A DNA stretch of 42,521 nucleotides from Candidatus Borkfalkia stercoripullorum (GTDB taxonomy: Bacteria; Bacillota; Clostridia; Christensenellales; Borkfalkiaceae): assembly GCA_019119395.1 (NCBI GenBank), contig DWXC01000031.1, positions 1 to 42,521 on the forward strand, in the 5' to 3' direction. The notes under the pieces were generated by a model that did no database searches, had not been told where the DNA came from, and worked only from the letters and a program-made list of their open reading frames with translations. Position 1 is the stretch's first letter. Each line of letters opens with the position of its first letter. The translations under genes and the position numbers were made by a program. Shown here in pieces: positions 25,951 to 34,909 of this stretch.

Positions 25951-26628
25951 ATGGCTCTGGCGCGCATACTCGTCGTTGAAGACGATGAGAAACTCAATCA
26001 TATAGTTTGTGCATATCTTTCGGGCGTCGGGTATCAGGCGACGGGCTGTTTGAACGGCGAAGAGGCTCTCAAAAAACTGGAAGAAGCGAAATACGATATG
26101 ATCGTTACCGATATCATGATGCCGAAGACGGACGGTTTTCGCCTTGCGGAAGAGGTTCGGGCTTCGGATAAACAGATCCCGATCCTTTTCATGACCGCTC
26201 GGGACGATATGACCGCCAAACAGAGAGGATACCGTATCGGCATCGACGATTACGTCGTAAAACCTTTCGATCCCGACGAGCTGCTCCTGCGCGTCGGGGC
26301 GCTTTTGCGCCGCGCGAACATCGCGGGGAGCAACAGGCTGGAGGCGGGCAATCTCGTGATGGATGCGGACGAACATACCGCATATGTTTGCGGCGAGGAG
26401 ATCCCGTTGACCGTGAGAGAATTCGACATCCTCTTCAAATTGCTGTCCTATCCGAAAAAGACGTTTACCCGTTCCCAGCTCATGGAATTGTTTTGGGACT
26501 ACGATTCTTCCGCGACTTCCCGCACGGTGGACGTGTATATGGCGAAATTGCGGGAAAAAACGGCCGCGTGCGACGGGTTCGACATCGTCACCGTGCACGG
26601 GCTCGGTTATAAGGCGGTGCTCCGATGA
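25951..26628 (+). CDS. OmpR-family response regulator
   Basis: A 225-residue DNA-binding regulator. The receiver domain (about 5-118) has the acidic pocket E10-D12, the phosphoacceptor D54 in IVTDIMMPKTDG, T83 in FMTARDD and the lysine in VVKPFDPDEL. A winged-helix domain (about 130-225) ends in VTVHGLGYKAVL, typical of OmpR/PhoB. The ATG has AAGGAAGGG upstream. It overlaps the sensor kinase gene by four bases (ATGA). Its target is unknown; the downstream membrane protein genes are candidates. Upstream, TTTACA and TAAAAT-like boxes exist but with poor spacing, so no promoter is called. Confidence 0.93.
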   Translation: MALARILVVEDDEKLNHIVCAYLSGVGYQATGCLNGEEALKKLEEAKYDMIVTDIMMPKTDGFRLAEEVRASDKQIPILFMTARDDMTAKQRGYRIGIDDYVVKPFDPDELLLRVGALLRRANIAGSNRLEAGNLVMDADEHTAYVCGEEIPLTVREFDILFKLLSYPKKTFTRSQLMELFWDYDSSATSRTVDVYMAKLREKTAACDGFDIVTVHGLGYKAVLR

Positions 26629-27680
26629 AGAGCCGGGCACATTCCCGCCGCATGTTGTGGCGGGCGATCGGGGGGTATGCGCTGTTCATTATCGTGATCG
26701 CCGCCGTCGTGGCCGCGGCATTGGTCGTCTGGCTGATCGCGGGAAGAGACCTGAGCAAATGGGATCTTGCGGCTATCCTGTTCGGGTTGATCGCGTTTTT
26801 ATCCGTCGCTTTTGCCGTGTACGATATCCTGCGGCGCAAGGTTTTTGTGGAGAAACCCGTAAAAAAGATATTGGACGCGACGGGGCGCATCGCTTCGGGC
26901 GATTTTTCCGTACGGCTCGAACCCGCGCATATCTATGCGAAGTTCAATATGTACGACGAGATCATGGAAAACCTCAATCGGATGTCGGAAGAACTTTCCC
27001 GTACGGAAGTGCTTCGGTCCGACTTTATCGCCAACGTTTCGCACGAGATCAAAACGCCGCTCGCTGTCATTCAGAACTATGCCGCCGCGCTCGAAGACGA
27101 GCGTCTTCCCGAAGAGATCCGCCGCGAGTGTGCGGCGACGATCTCATCTGCCGCGAAAAAACTTTCCGAACTGATCGCAAACATACTCAAACTCAATAAA
27201 CTGGAAAACCAGAAAATATTCCCCGACGTGCGCCGCATGGAGCTCGGCGAAGATTTTCGCGAATGCGTGCTCGGGTTCGAAGAGATCATCGAAGAAAAAC
27301 GGTTGGATCTGGAATGCGACATCGATGACGTTTCGATCGTCGCGGATCCGGGATTTTTGGATATTATCTGGAACAATCTTCTTTCCAACGCGATCAAATT
27401 CACGCCCGAGGGCGGTAAAATTTTTGTTTCGCTCAAAGACGACGGGGACAGGGCGGTCATTAAAGTGAGCGACACCGGCTGCGGCATGAATGCGGAAACG
27501 GGCGCGCATATCTTCGATAAATTTTATCAGGGGGATACCTCTCACGCGCAGGAGGGCAACGGACTGGGGCTTGCGCTCGTCAAAAAAGTCATCGATCTGA
27601 TCGGCGGCGAGATTTCCGTGGAAAGCGAGCCGGGTAAAGGCAGTACTTTCATTGTAAGGATCAGAAAGGGGGAAGAATGA
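26625..27680 (+). CDS. Sensor histidine kinase
   Basis: A 351-residue membrane kinase. Two membrane segments (about 15-39 and 48-66) are separated by only a few residues, so there is almost no extracellular sensor domain. A HAMP-like linker follows (about 67-120), then the H box with phosphorylated H140 in FIANVSHEIKTPL. The ATPase domain has WNNLLSNAIKF, DTGCGM and GNGLGLALVKK. The lack of an outer domain suggests sensing within the membrane or through a partner, and the adjacent polytopic protein is a natural candidate. It overlaps both its neighbours by four bases. Confidence 0.92.
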   Translation: MKSRAHSRRMLWRAIGGYALFIIVIAAVVAAALVVWLIAGRDLSKWDLAAILFGLIAFLSVAFAVYDILRRKVFVEKPVKKILDATGRIASGDFSVRLEPAHIYAKFNMYDEIMENLNRMSEELSRTEVLRSDFIANVSHEIKTPLAVIQNYAAALEDERLPEEIRRECAATISSAAKKLSELIANILKLNKLENQKIFPDVRRMELGEDFRECVLGFEEIIEEKRLDLECDIDDVSIVADPGFLDIIWNNLLSNAIKFTPEGGKIFVSLKDDGDRAVIKVSDTGCGMNAETGAHIFDKFYQGDTSHAQEGNGLGLALVKKVIDLIGGEISVESEPGKGSTFIVRIRKGEE

Positions 27681-28690
27681 AAAAGGAAAACGGTTTTCTC
27701 TCTTTTCTGAAAAATCCGGGCGGGATATTTCTCATCTTTCATTGCCTTTTGACGGTCGGTACGGTTGCCTGCTCGATCTTTTTTGTCGCGGTCTCGTATA
27801 CGGGTTTTGTTTCCTATATCGTCTATGTGCTGGCGGCGCTCAGCTTCGGGTATTCCGTATATCTGATCGTACGGTTTGCCGGTACGATCAAAAAGAGCAC
27901 GGTTGAGAAACTGAAAAAGAGGGAGATCACCCGCCGTTTCGTTGAAAATTACGGATTCCGCACGATCGTTTTTTCGGTCGTATCGTTCACGATCAACGTG
28001 GGGTACGCGGTTTTTTACGGCATATTCGGCATCGTCGTGCATTCGGTCTGGTACGGCGCTTTGGCGGGATATTATATCTTTTTGAGCGTCGCCCGTGCGG
28101 GCGTTCTGGCGGGCGGATACCGCGCTTCGAAGCGTGCGAACGGAAACGCGCAATCGCTGTACGAATATAAACTGCGCATTTTCCGTGCCTGCGGGATATT
28201 CCTGCTCGTTCTGGAATTGGCGCTTGCGCCCGCGATCGCGCAGATGGTGCTTTCCGATTCTTCTGCGACGCACGGCGAGATCATGGCGATCGCGTCCGTC
28301 GCATACGCTTTTTATAAGATCGTTCTTGCGGTCGTCAATCTTTTTAAAGCGAAAAAAATACGCGACCCGCTCGTGCAGTCTTTGCGAAACATCGGCCTGA
28401 CGGACGCGCTCGTTTCCCTGTTCGCATTGCAGACGACTTTGATCGCACTCTATTCCGAAGGGGAAGGGGACATGACGGCTTTGAACATCGCCGTCGGGGC
28501 GATCGTTTGCGCGGCGACGATCGGTATGGGCGTATTTATGATCGTACGCGCCGGAGTTTTGCTGAAAAGACGCCGTTTCATCCCCGCGCGTGCGGAAGAG
28601 AGCGCCGAACGCACGGAAACGTCCGTCGGGGCTGTTGCGGAGGACAATGATGAAAACACGCCGTTTCAAGGCGGTTCGGAGGTATTGTAA
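27677..28690 (+). CDS. Polytopic membrane protein linked to the two-component system
   Basis: A 337-residue protein with about eight membrane segments (roughly 17-38, 43-65, 97-120, 124-146, 170-190, 203-222, 243-262 and 271-295), a basic first cytoplasmic loop (KKSTVEKLKKREITRR) and an acidic, unstructured C-terminus. No transporter motif is recognised. Its start overlaps the kinase stop (ATGA), so translation is coupled, which argues for a shared task such as signal input to or output of the kinase. Function unknown. Confidence 0.85.
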   Translation: MKKENGFLSFLKNPGGIFLIFHCLLTVGTVACSIFFVAVSYTGFVSYIVYVLAALSFGYSVYLIVRFAGTIKKSTVEKLKKREITRRFVENYGFRTIVFSVVSFTINVGYAVFYGIFGIVVHSVWYGALAGYYIFLSVARAGVLAGGYRASKRANGNAQSLYEYKLRIFRACGIFLLVLELALAPAIAQMVLSDSSATHGEIMAIASVAYAFYKIVLAVVNLFKAKKIRDPLVQSLRNIGLTDALVSLFALQTTLIALYSEGEGDMTALNIAVGAIVCAATIGMGVFMIVRAGVLLKRRRFIPARAEESAERTETSVGAVAEDNDENTPFQGGSEVL

Positions 28691-29089
28691 ATGGAGGAAA
28701 AGGGATCGGGTGCGAAATTTTCGTACACATATTCCGCGCCCACGGAGCGAGAACGCAGAGAAATAGAGGATATCCGCAGCCGTTATCGTCCGGAAGGAGA
28801 ACCGGAAAGCGCGTTTGCAAAGATCAAAAGGCTGGATGCTTTCGTAAAGAAAGTCCCGTCCGCAGTAGCGATTTCTATAGGGATTGTCGGGACGCTTGCG
28901 TTCGGCGGCGGCATGGCGATGTTGTTGGAGTGGGACATGCTTGCCGGCGGGATCGCCGTTTCGGTCGTGGGTGCGTTGTTCATTGCGGCGGCGTATCCGC
29001 TCTATAAACTCATATTCGGGCGTCTGAAAAAGAAATATGCGCCCGAAATCTTGAAGTTGAGCGAAGAGCTTCTGCACGAAAAAAACTGA
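28691..29089 (+). CDS. Small membrane protein linked to the two-component system
   Basis: A 132-residue protein with a charged N-terminal helix (TERERREIEDIRSRY), two membrane segments (about 57-77 and 83-104) and a basic C-terminal helix. The ATG follows the previous stop directly and has CGGAGG nine bases upstream within the end of that gene. The opening YSAPTERERREIEDIRSRY recalls short clostridial membrane proteins of unknown function. It is part of the same transcript as the kinase and the polytopic protein. Confidence 0.82.
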   Translation: MEEKGSGAKFSYTYSAPTERERREIEDIRSRYRPEGEPESAFAKIKRLDAFVKKVPSAVAISIGIVGTLAFGGGMAMLLEWDMLAGGIAVSVVGALFIAAAYPLYKLIFGRLKKKYAPEILKLSEELLHEKN

Positions 29090-29124
29090 AACGCGTATAA
29101 AATTTTTACGGGGGGCGGGCTGAA

Positions 29125-30081
29125 ATGTATATTGCGGGAATGGATATCGGCGGTACGAAATGCGCCTCTATTTTGGCTGAAGTGACAAAGGAAAGCGTAC
29201 GTTTTTTGAACCGTACGGAGTTTCCGACGGGCGGCGGCTGGAAAAACGTTTTGGAAAGGCTTGCCGCCGATCTTGAAAAAAATGCGGAAAAAGCGGGAAT
29301 ACCGATCTCTGACCTTGCTGCCGTGGGAATCTCCTGCGGCGGGCCGCTGGACGCGGAACGGGGGCTGATCTTATCGCCTCCGAATCTGCCCGGTTGGGAC
29401 GAAGTTCCCGTCTGCGCGTTTTTCCGCAGCCGTTGGGGGATACCCGCGCGGCTGATGAACGACGCGGACGCGTGCGCCGTTGCGGAATGGAAATACGGGG
29501 CGGGCAGGGGGCTTTCGCACGTGATCTTTCTGACCTTCGGCACGGGCATGGGCGCGGGGCTGATCTTAAACGGGAAATTGTACGAGGGCGCTTGTTCGAG
29601 CGCGGGCGAGATCGGGCATGTGCGCATCGGCGGGGACGGGCCCGTCGGTTACGGAAAGCGCGGCTCTTTCGAAGGGTATTGTTCGGGGAGCGGCATCGCC
29701 CGGTTGGCGCGCATTCTTTCGGAGGAGCGCGCACAGTCGGGCAAACCTTACCCGATCGGCGGCAAGGAAAATCCTTCCGCAAAGGAGATCGCCGAAGCGG
29801 CGCGCGGCGGCAATGAAGACGCCGCCGAAGTATATCGCGAGGCGGGCAGGCGGCTCGGTACGGGGCTTTCGATCCTCGTCGACGTTCTCAATCCGCAGAT
29901 GATCGTCATGGGCGGCGTGTTTATGCGTTCGCACGATCTTCTGGAGGATGAAATGCTGCGCGTCATGCAGCGCGAATGCCTGCCGCACGCGCTCGAAGCC
30001 GTACGCATCGTGCCGTCCGAACTCGGCGAGCGCATCGGGGATTACGGCGCCGTCGTCGCGGGGCTGGACGTCGCGGAATAA
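29125..30081 (+). CDS. ROK family sugar kinase (glucokinase-like)
   Basis: A 318-residue ROK protein without an N-terminal DNA-binding domain, so a kinase rather than a repressor. The ATP motif DIGGTK is at 7-12, the catalytic aspartate D113 in MNDADA, the second phosphate motif FGTGMGAG at 138-145, and the sugar-binding EIGH at 162-165. The zinc motif C.CG..GC.E of most ROK proteins is altered to VGYGKRGSFE (174-183), lacking all three cysteines. Glucose or an N-acetylated hexose is a likely substrate but cannot be distinguished. It follows the small membrane gene by 35 bases and ends at a terminator, so it may share the upstream transcript. Confidence 0.88.
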   Translation: MYIAGMDIGGTKCASILAEVTKESVRFLNRTEFPTGGGWKNVLERLAADLEKNAEKAGIPISDLAAVGISCGGPLDAERGLILSPPNLPGWDEVPVCAFFRSRWGIPARLMNDADACAVAEWKYGAGRGLSHVIFLTFGTGMGAGLILNGKLYEGACSSAGEIGHVRIGGDGPVGYGKRGSFEGYCSGSGIARLARILSEERAQSGKPYPIGGKENPSAKEIAEAARGGNEDAAEVYREAGRRLGTGLSILVDVLNPQMIVMGGVFMRSHDLLEDEMLRVMQRECLPHALEAVRIVPSELGERIGDYGAVVAGLDVAE

Positions 30082-30093
30082 GATGAATGGTTG

Positions 30094-30122
30094 AAAAGCC
30101 GCAGGCGTTGCCGCGGCTTTTT
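30094..30122 (+). terminator. Terminator after the ROK kinase gene
   Basis: A nine-bp stem AAAAGCCGC/GCGGCTTTT with a ten-base loop and a trailing T run. Confidence 0.85.
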
Positions 30123-30185
30123 GCGTATACGGCATTCGCGGGGGAAAGTGCACGGCCCGTGTGAAATTTTTATGGCGTTTTTCCC

Positions 30186-30214
30186 TTTTCAAAAAACGAA
30201 AAACATGGTACAAT
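30186..30214 (+). promoter_or_regulatory. Promoter of the second U32 gene, predicted leaderless
   Basis: TTTTCA, 17 bases, TACAAT. The -10 ends six bases before the ATG at 30221, so the expected transcription start is at or within a base or two of the A of the start codon, and no ribosome site is visible. Confidence 0.55.
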
Positions 30215-30220
30215 AGAATC

Positions 30221-32455
30221 ATGTGTGAGATTTTAGCTCCCGCAGGGGACAGCGCGGCGTTTTATGCCGCAATAAATTCGGGCGCGGACGCGGTCTATCT
30301 CGGTTTGACCGATTTTTCCGCGCGCCGTTCCGCCGCGAATTTTTCTCTTGAAAATCTGCGGACGCATATCGGATACGCGCATGCGCTGGGCGTTCGGGTG
30401 TACGTCGCCCTCAATACCCTCGTCAAAGACGGCGAGGTCGGGCGTTTTTTCGAAAGCGCGCTCGGGGCGTGGAACGCCGGAGCCGACGCGCTCATCATTC
30501 AGGACGTGTTTTTGGGTAAACTGCTCAAAGAGGCATATCCCGGTATGGTTCTGCACCTTTCCACGCAGGCGGGCGTCTGTAATTTATACGGCGCGCGCCT
30601 TGCAAAGAGGTACGGGTTTTCGCGCGTCATTCTGGCGAGGGAAACGCCCTTTGAAAGCATCGCGGCGATCGCAAAAGAGATCGAGACGGAAGTGTTCGTG
30701 CAGGGCGCGCTGTGTACCTGCTTTTCGGGGCAATGCTATCTTTCCGCATTTATCGGCGGCAACAGCGGCAACAGGGGCGCGTGCAAACAGCCCTGCCGGA
30801 AAAGGTATTCCATAGACCGAAACGGGTTTGACGGGCTGTCCTACAAATTGTCCCTTTCCGATCTGTGCGTCGGGGTGGACGTTGAAAAATTTGCCGAGGC
30901 GGGCGTCTCTTCTTTCAAGATAGAGGGGAGAATGCGTTCGGCTGCATACGTCGGTTCGGCGGTCAGGTATTACCGCGACATTCTCGATAAAACGGGAGAT
31001 CTTCGGGCGGATTTTTCCGATCTGAAACGCGCCTATAACCGAGGCGACTATACGAAAGGGTATGCTTTCGGTCAGGACAAAAACCTCGTTTCTTCCGCGA
31101 TCCAGGGCCATAAAGGGGAAAAGATCGGAGAGATCGCAAAGATACACAAGTCAGGAAAATACGCATTCGTGCGTTCCTCTTATGTTCCTTCCGACGGAGA
31201 CGGGTTCAAAGTTATCCGCGATAGGAACGAAGCGGGAGGGGGAACGTATTCCTCCGCTTTTCCGAAAGCGTACGGCGGTTTTTACCTTGCGCACGGCGGA
31301 AAATTCCGCGTTGGCGACGGGGTTTATCTGACGCTTGACACGGCTCTTTCGGCAAAAGTCGCGGAACGCAGAAAGTTCACGCCCGTCCGCATTTTTCTGA
31401 AACTGGCGGAAGGGAAAGCGCCGTGCGCGACGGTCTTCGGCAGGTTCGGCGAGCGGGAGTACACCGCCGGTTTTGTTTTGGAAAGAGCAAAAACGCGCGC
31501 GCTTTCCGAAAGCGAGGCGGCCGACTGTTTTCTGAAAACGGACGCCTATCCCTTCGCCGTCTGTATAGAAAAAATTGAAATTACAGGCGCGCCCTTTGCG
31601 GTAAAATCTTTGCTGAACGCGTTTCGGCGGGATGTCTATGCCGACGTTTTCAAGGCTCTTGCGGGGGAACGCGAAGTGCTTTCGCCGAAAGAGATTTCTT
31701 TCGGCGGGGCCGTATTGGCGCGGCCGACCTTTCAAAAGGCATTTATTTCGGATGAGTTCGGTTTTTCGGAGACGATCGGCGATCGATCGGTTGCCGCAAT
31801 ATTTTCGCCGAAAAATTATAGAAATACGGAAGAATTTGACGAATTTATTAAAAAATCAGAGTACTATGCGTGGCATAAATGGCTATATTTGCCCGCGTTT
31901 ATGACCGATGCGGACATAGACGCCGTACGCGGATGCATGCATTCGTTCGACGGTGTGTATGCGGAAGGCGTTTGGGCGCTGGAATTGTGCCGGGAGAGCG
32001 GCATGGCGCTCTTTGCGGGAACGGGGTTCAATCTCTTTAACGGCGTTTCGCTTTCCGTCCTTGCGGGGGAGAACGCGGTGCGCGCCGCCGCCTGCTCGAA
32101 AGAGCTTTCCGCAAAAGAATCGTCTGTGTTGAAAAATGTGTTCAGACTTTCCGGCGGGGCGATCAAGGTCATGGAGCTGGGGCATTGTCTGTTCGGGAAA
32201 AGGTGCTTTGACTGTGACAGGCGGCCGCAATATATACTGACGGACGAGCAGGGGCGCGCTTTCCCTTTGCGGCGCTATGAAAATTCCGTATGCCGCTTCG
32301 AACTTTTTAACTGCGCAGGGCTGGCGCCTTCTGCGGCGGATTTTGCGCTTTTCGATTTGCGCACGCTTTCGGACGAGGAGCGGCGCGCCTGTGCAGGAGG
32401 CGGCAGGGCGGGCGGCTCTTATACTGCGGGGCTGGCTTCTTCGGGCGTATCCTGA
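30221..32455 (+). CDS. U32 family protein with long C-terminal region (DUF3656-like)
   Basis: The second U32 protein in the window, 744 residues. The N-terminal U32 domain starts CEILAPAGD and has four cysteines C165, C172, C188 and C192 with exactly the spacing of the other copy. The long remainder (about 330-744) fits the larger U32 type with a DUF3656-like domain and a second Cys pair (GKRCFDCDRRP near 662). Such long forms include RlhA, the 23S rRNA C2501 hydroxylase, so rRNA modification is a plausible role; TrhP-type tRNA activity is the alternative. Start chosen at 30221 because upstream in-frame codons overlap the promoter. Confidence 0.85.
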   Translation: MCEILAPAGDSAAFYAAINSGADAVYLGLTDFSARRSAANFSLENLRTHIGYAHALGVRVYVALNTLVKDGEVGRFFESALGAWNAGADALIIQDVFLGKLLKEAYPGMVLHLSTQAGVCNLYGARLAKRYGFSRVILARETPFESIAAIAKEIETEVFVQGALCTCFSGQCYLSAFIGGNSGNRGACKQPCRKRYSIDRNGFDGLSYKLSLSDLCVGVDVEKFAEAGVSSFKIEGRMRSAAYVGSAVRYYRDILDKTGDLRADFSDLKRAYNRGDYTKGYAFGQDKNLVSSAIQGHKGEKIGEIAKIHKSGKYAFVRSSYVPSDGDGFKVIRDRNEAGGGTYSSAFPKAYGGFYLAHGGKFRVGDGVYLTLDTALSAKVAERRKFTPVRIFLKLAEGKAPCATVFGRFGEREYTAGFVLERAKTRALSESEAADCFLKTDAYPFAVCIEKIEITGAPFAVKSLLNAFRRDVYADVFKALAGEREVLSPKEISFGGAVLARPTFQKAFISDEFGFSETIGDRSVAAIFSPKNYRNTEEFDEFIKKSEYYAWHKWLYLPAFMTDADIDAVRGCMHSFDGVYAEGVWALELCRESGMALFAGTGFNLFNGVSLSVLAGENAVRAAACSKELSAKESSVLKNVFRLSGGAIKVMELGHCLFGKRCFDCDRRPQYILTDEQGRAFPLRRYENSVCRFELFNCAGLAPSAADFALFDLRTLSDEERRACAGGGRAGGSYTAGLASSGVS

Positions 32456-32524
32456 AATCGGTAAAACATGTTAAGAAAATGCGCATCAAAATTGAAATTG
32501 TTTTCGGCATGGAGGCGTGAGAAA

Positions 32525-34900
32525 ATGGATCGAAAAACGATCGAAAAACTGGAACTGAATAAAATATTGAAAGCCGTCGCTTCCTTTGCCGTATTGCCGC
32601 AGACAAAGGCGGCGCTGGAAAGCGCGATGCCCGAATCGGAGATCGGGGAAGCGAAATACTTTCTCGATCTTACGTCTGAGGCGGATCTTTTACTGTTCCG
32701 CTTCGGCACGGGGAGGATAGAGGCGTATCCCGAGATCGACGATGAGCCCGAGAGGGCGGCAAAGGGCGCGGCGCTTTCCTGCGGGGAACTCTTGTCCGTG
32801 GCGGCGCTTCTGCGTTCGGCGCGCGTGGCTTACAACGGGGTGAAGAGCGTTTCCGACGAGCGGATCGTGCATATGCGCGAGATCGCCGACAGGCTGTATT
32901 TCGACGAGTCTCTGGAGCGTGACATCGGCGACAAAATTTTGTCCGAGGAGGAGGTCAGCGATTTTGCGAGCGACGCGCTCTATAATATACGCGTTTCCAT
33001 CCGACGGCTCAACGAGCGGATACGGGGCAAACTTTCCGAATATCTCGGCGGGAACAGTGCCAAATATCTTCAGGAAGGCATCGTGACCATGCGCGACAAC
33101 CGTTACGTCCTTCCCGTCCGCGCGGAATATAAATCGCAGGTGCGAGGATTTGTGCACGACCGTTCCGCCAGCGGCGCGACGTTTTTCATCGAGCCCGAGG
33201 AAGTGCTCGAAATGAACAACGAACTGCGCGAACTCGCCGCCGCGGAAAAAGAGGAGATCGAGCGTATTTTGGCAGCGCTTTCCCGCCGGGTCGGCGGTAT
33301 GGCGGCGCAGCTGCGTGAGGATACGGAGCGCCTTTCCGAGATGGACGCAGCCTACGCCAAAGCCGAATATTCTTACAAAAACAAGTGTGTTCGTCCCGCG
33401 ATCAACGACCGCGGCGTGATTTCGATCGAAAAGGGAAGACATCCTCTTCTGGATGCAAAGACGGCTGTCCCCGTTACGGTGTCGCTGGGAAAGGATTACA
33501 GGCTTTTGCTTGTTTCCGGGCCGAATACGGGCGGTAAAACGGTCACGCTCAAAATGTGCGGTCTGTTTTGCCTGATGGCTTGCTGCGGATTGTTCATTCC
33601 CGCGGCCGAAGGGAGCGAGGCCGCCGTGTTCGAAAAGGTGTTTTGCGACATCGGCGACGCGCAGAGCATCGAAGAAAATCTGTCTACGTTTTCCTCCCAC
33701 ATCAAAAACGTAATCGGGATCACCGAGGGCGCGGACGAAAAGAGCCTCGTGCTCATCGACGAGCTCGGCGGCGGCACAGACCCCGACGAGGGCCAGGCGA
33801 TCGCGAAGGCGGTCTTGTCCTTTCTTTTGAAGAGAGGCTGCCGCGGCATCGTGACGACGCACTACACTTCGCTCAAAGAATTCGCCTATTCCGAAGACGG
33901 CATCGAAAACGCGAGCATGGAGTTCGATATGTCCACGCTGCAGCCGCTTTATAAACTCAGCCCGGGCGTGCCGGGAAGCAGCAACGCGATCGCTATATCC
34001 AGGCGGCTGGGGCTTTCGGAAGAGATATTGCGGGACGCCGTCTCCAACCTTTCGGAGGGGGCGAGGAAGTTTGAAAACATCGTGCGCACCGCCGAGCAGA
34101 GCCGTATCGAAGCGGAAGAGGCGAAAAGACAGGCGGAGCGCCTGCGCGCGGAGTGGGAGCAGAAACTGTCCGAGGTCAACGCGGAGCGCGAAAAACTTAA
34201 AAAAGAGCGCGAAAAGCTGTATCTTTCCGCAAAGGTGGAGAGCCGCCGCATCGTCAACGAGCGTGCGGAGGAGGCGGAGGAACTTCTCAAAGAGATCGAA
34301 AACATCGCCGCGAAGAACGAGCTGACGCCCGCCGACCTCATCCGCGCCCGCACGCTGAAAAATAAGATCGCGGACAAGGCGTACGGAATGGAGTTTGAAA
34401 AGGACGAGCCCGAGCGGCGCGTCCCCGCAGATCTGGCAACGCTTAAAGCGGGGGACAAGGTGTTCGTCGGCGCGATGGAGAGTGCGGGCGAAGTCGTGTC
34501 CGTCAACGCGCGCAAAAAAGAGGCGGAAGTGCTCGTCGGAAGCATACGCATGAACGTCAAGGCGGGCGATCTGTTCAGGATCGTCGGCGGTAAAAAGAAG
34601 GACAGTCCCAAAAACGAAGTCCGGGTCGTGCGCAACATCTCTTCAAATACCGGCGCGGTGCAGACGGAGATCAATCTGCTCGGCATGACCGTCTCCGAAG
34701 CGATAGAGGAGACGGACGCTTTCATCGACCGCGCCGTCCTTGCGGGGCTGGAAGAGGTGAAGATCGTGCACGGCGTCGGCACGGGCAAACTGCGCGACGG
34801 CATACGCGAGCATTTGCGGAAGCATAAAAACGTCGCGGAATTCCGTTCGGGCAAGTACGGCGAGGGCGAGGCGGGCGTTACCGTCGTAAAGCTCAAATAG
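32525..34900 (+). CDS. mutS2: MutS2 endonuclease / ribosome-collision factor
   Basis: A 791-residue MutS-family ATPase. Walker A is GPNTGGKT at 332-339, followed by the Walker B region LVLIDELGGGTDP near 413 and a long charged coiled coil (about 510-630). A KOW-like segment near 650-700 and a C-terminal Smr domain (about 715-791, with VHGVGTGKLR) follow. MutS2 was linked to suppression of recombination; in Bacillus subtilis it also acts on collided ribosomes, so it may not be a DNA repair protein here. The ATG at 32525 has GGAGG at nine bases. It follows the U32 gene by 69 bases. Confidence 0.94.
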   Translation: MDRKTIEKLELNKILKAVASFAVLPQTKAALESAMPESEIGEAKYFLDLTSEADLLLFRFGTGRIEAYPEIDDEPERAAKGAALSCGELLSVAALLRSARVAYNGVKSVSDERIVHMREIADRLYFDESLERDIGDKILSEEEVSDFASDALYNIRVSIRRLNERIRGKLSEYLGGNSAKYLQEGIVTMRDNRYVLPVRAEYKSQVRGFVHDRSASGATFFIEPEEVLEMNNELRELAAAEKEEIERILAALSRRVGGMAAQLREDTERLSEMDAAYAKAEYSYKNKCVRPAINDRGVISIEKGRHPLLDAKTAVPVTVSLGKDYRLLLVSGPNTGGKTVTLKMCGLFCLMACCGLFIPAAEGSEAAVFEKVFCDIGDAQSIEENLSTFSSHIKNVIGITEGADEKSLVLIDELGGGTDPDEGQAIAKAVLSFLLKRGCRGIVTTHYTSLKEFAYSEDGIENASMEFDMSTLQPLYKLSPGVPGSSNAIAISRRLGLSEEILRDAVSNLSEGARKFENIVRTAEQSRIEAEEAKRQAERLRAEWEQKLSEVNAEREKLKKEREKLYLSAKVESRRIVNERAEEAEELLKEIENIAAKNELTPADLIRARTLKNKIADKAYGMEFEKDEPERRVPADLATLKAGDKVFVGAMESAGEVVSVNARKKEAEVLVGSIRMNVKAGDLFRIVGGKKKDSPKNEVRVVRNISSNTGAVQTEINLLGMTVSEAIEETDAFIDRAVLAGLEEVKIVHGVGTGKLRDGIREHLRKHKNVAEFRSGKYGEGEAGVTVVKLK

Positions 34901-34909
34901 GAGGAAACC

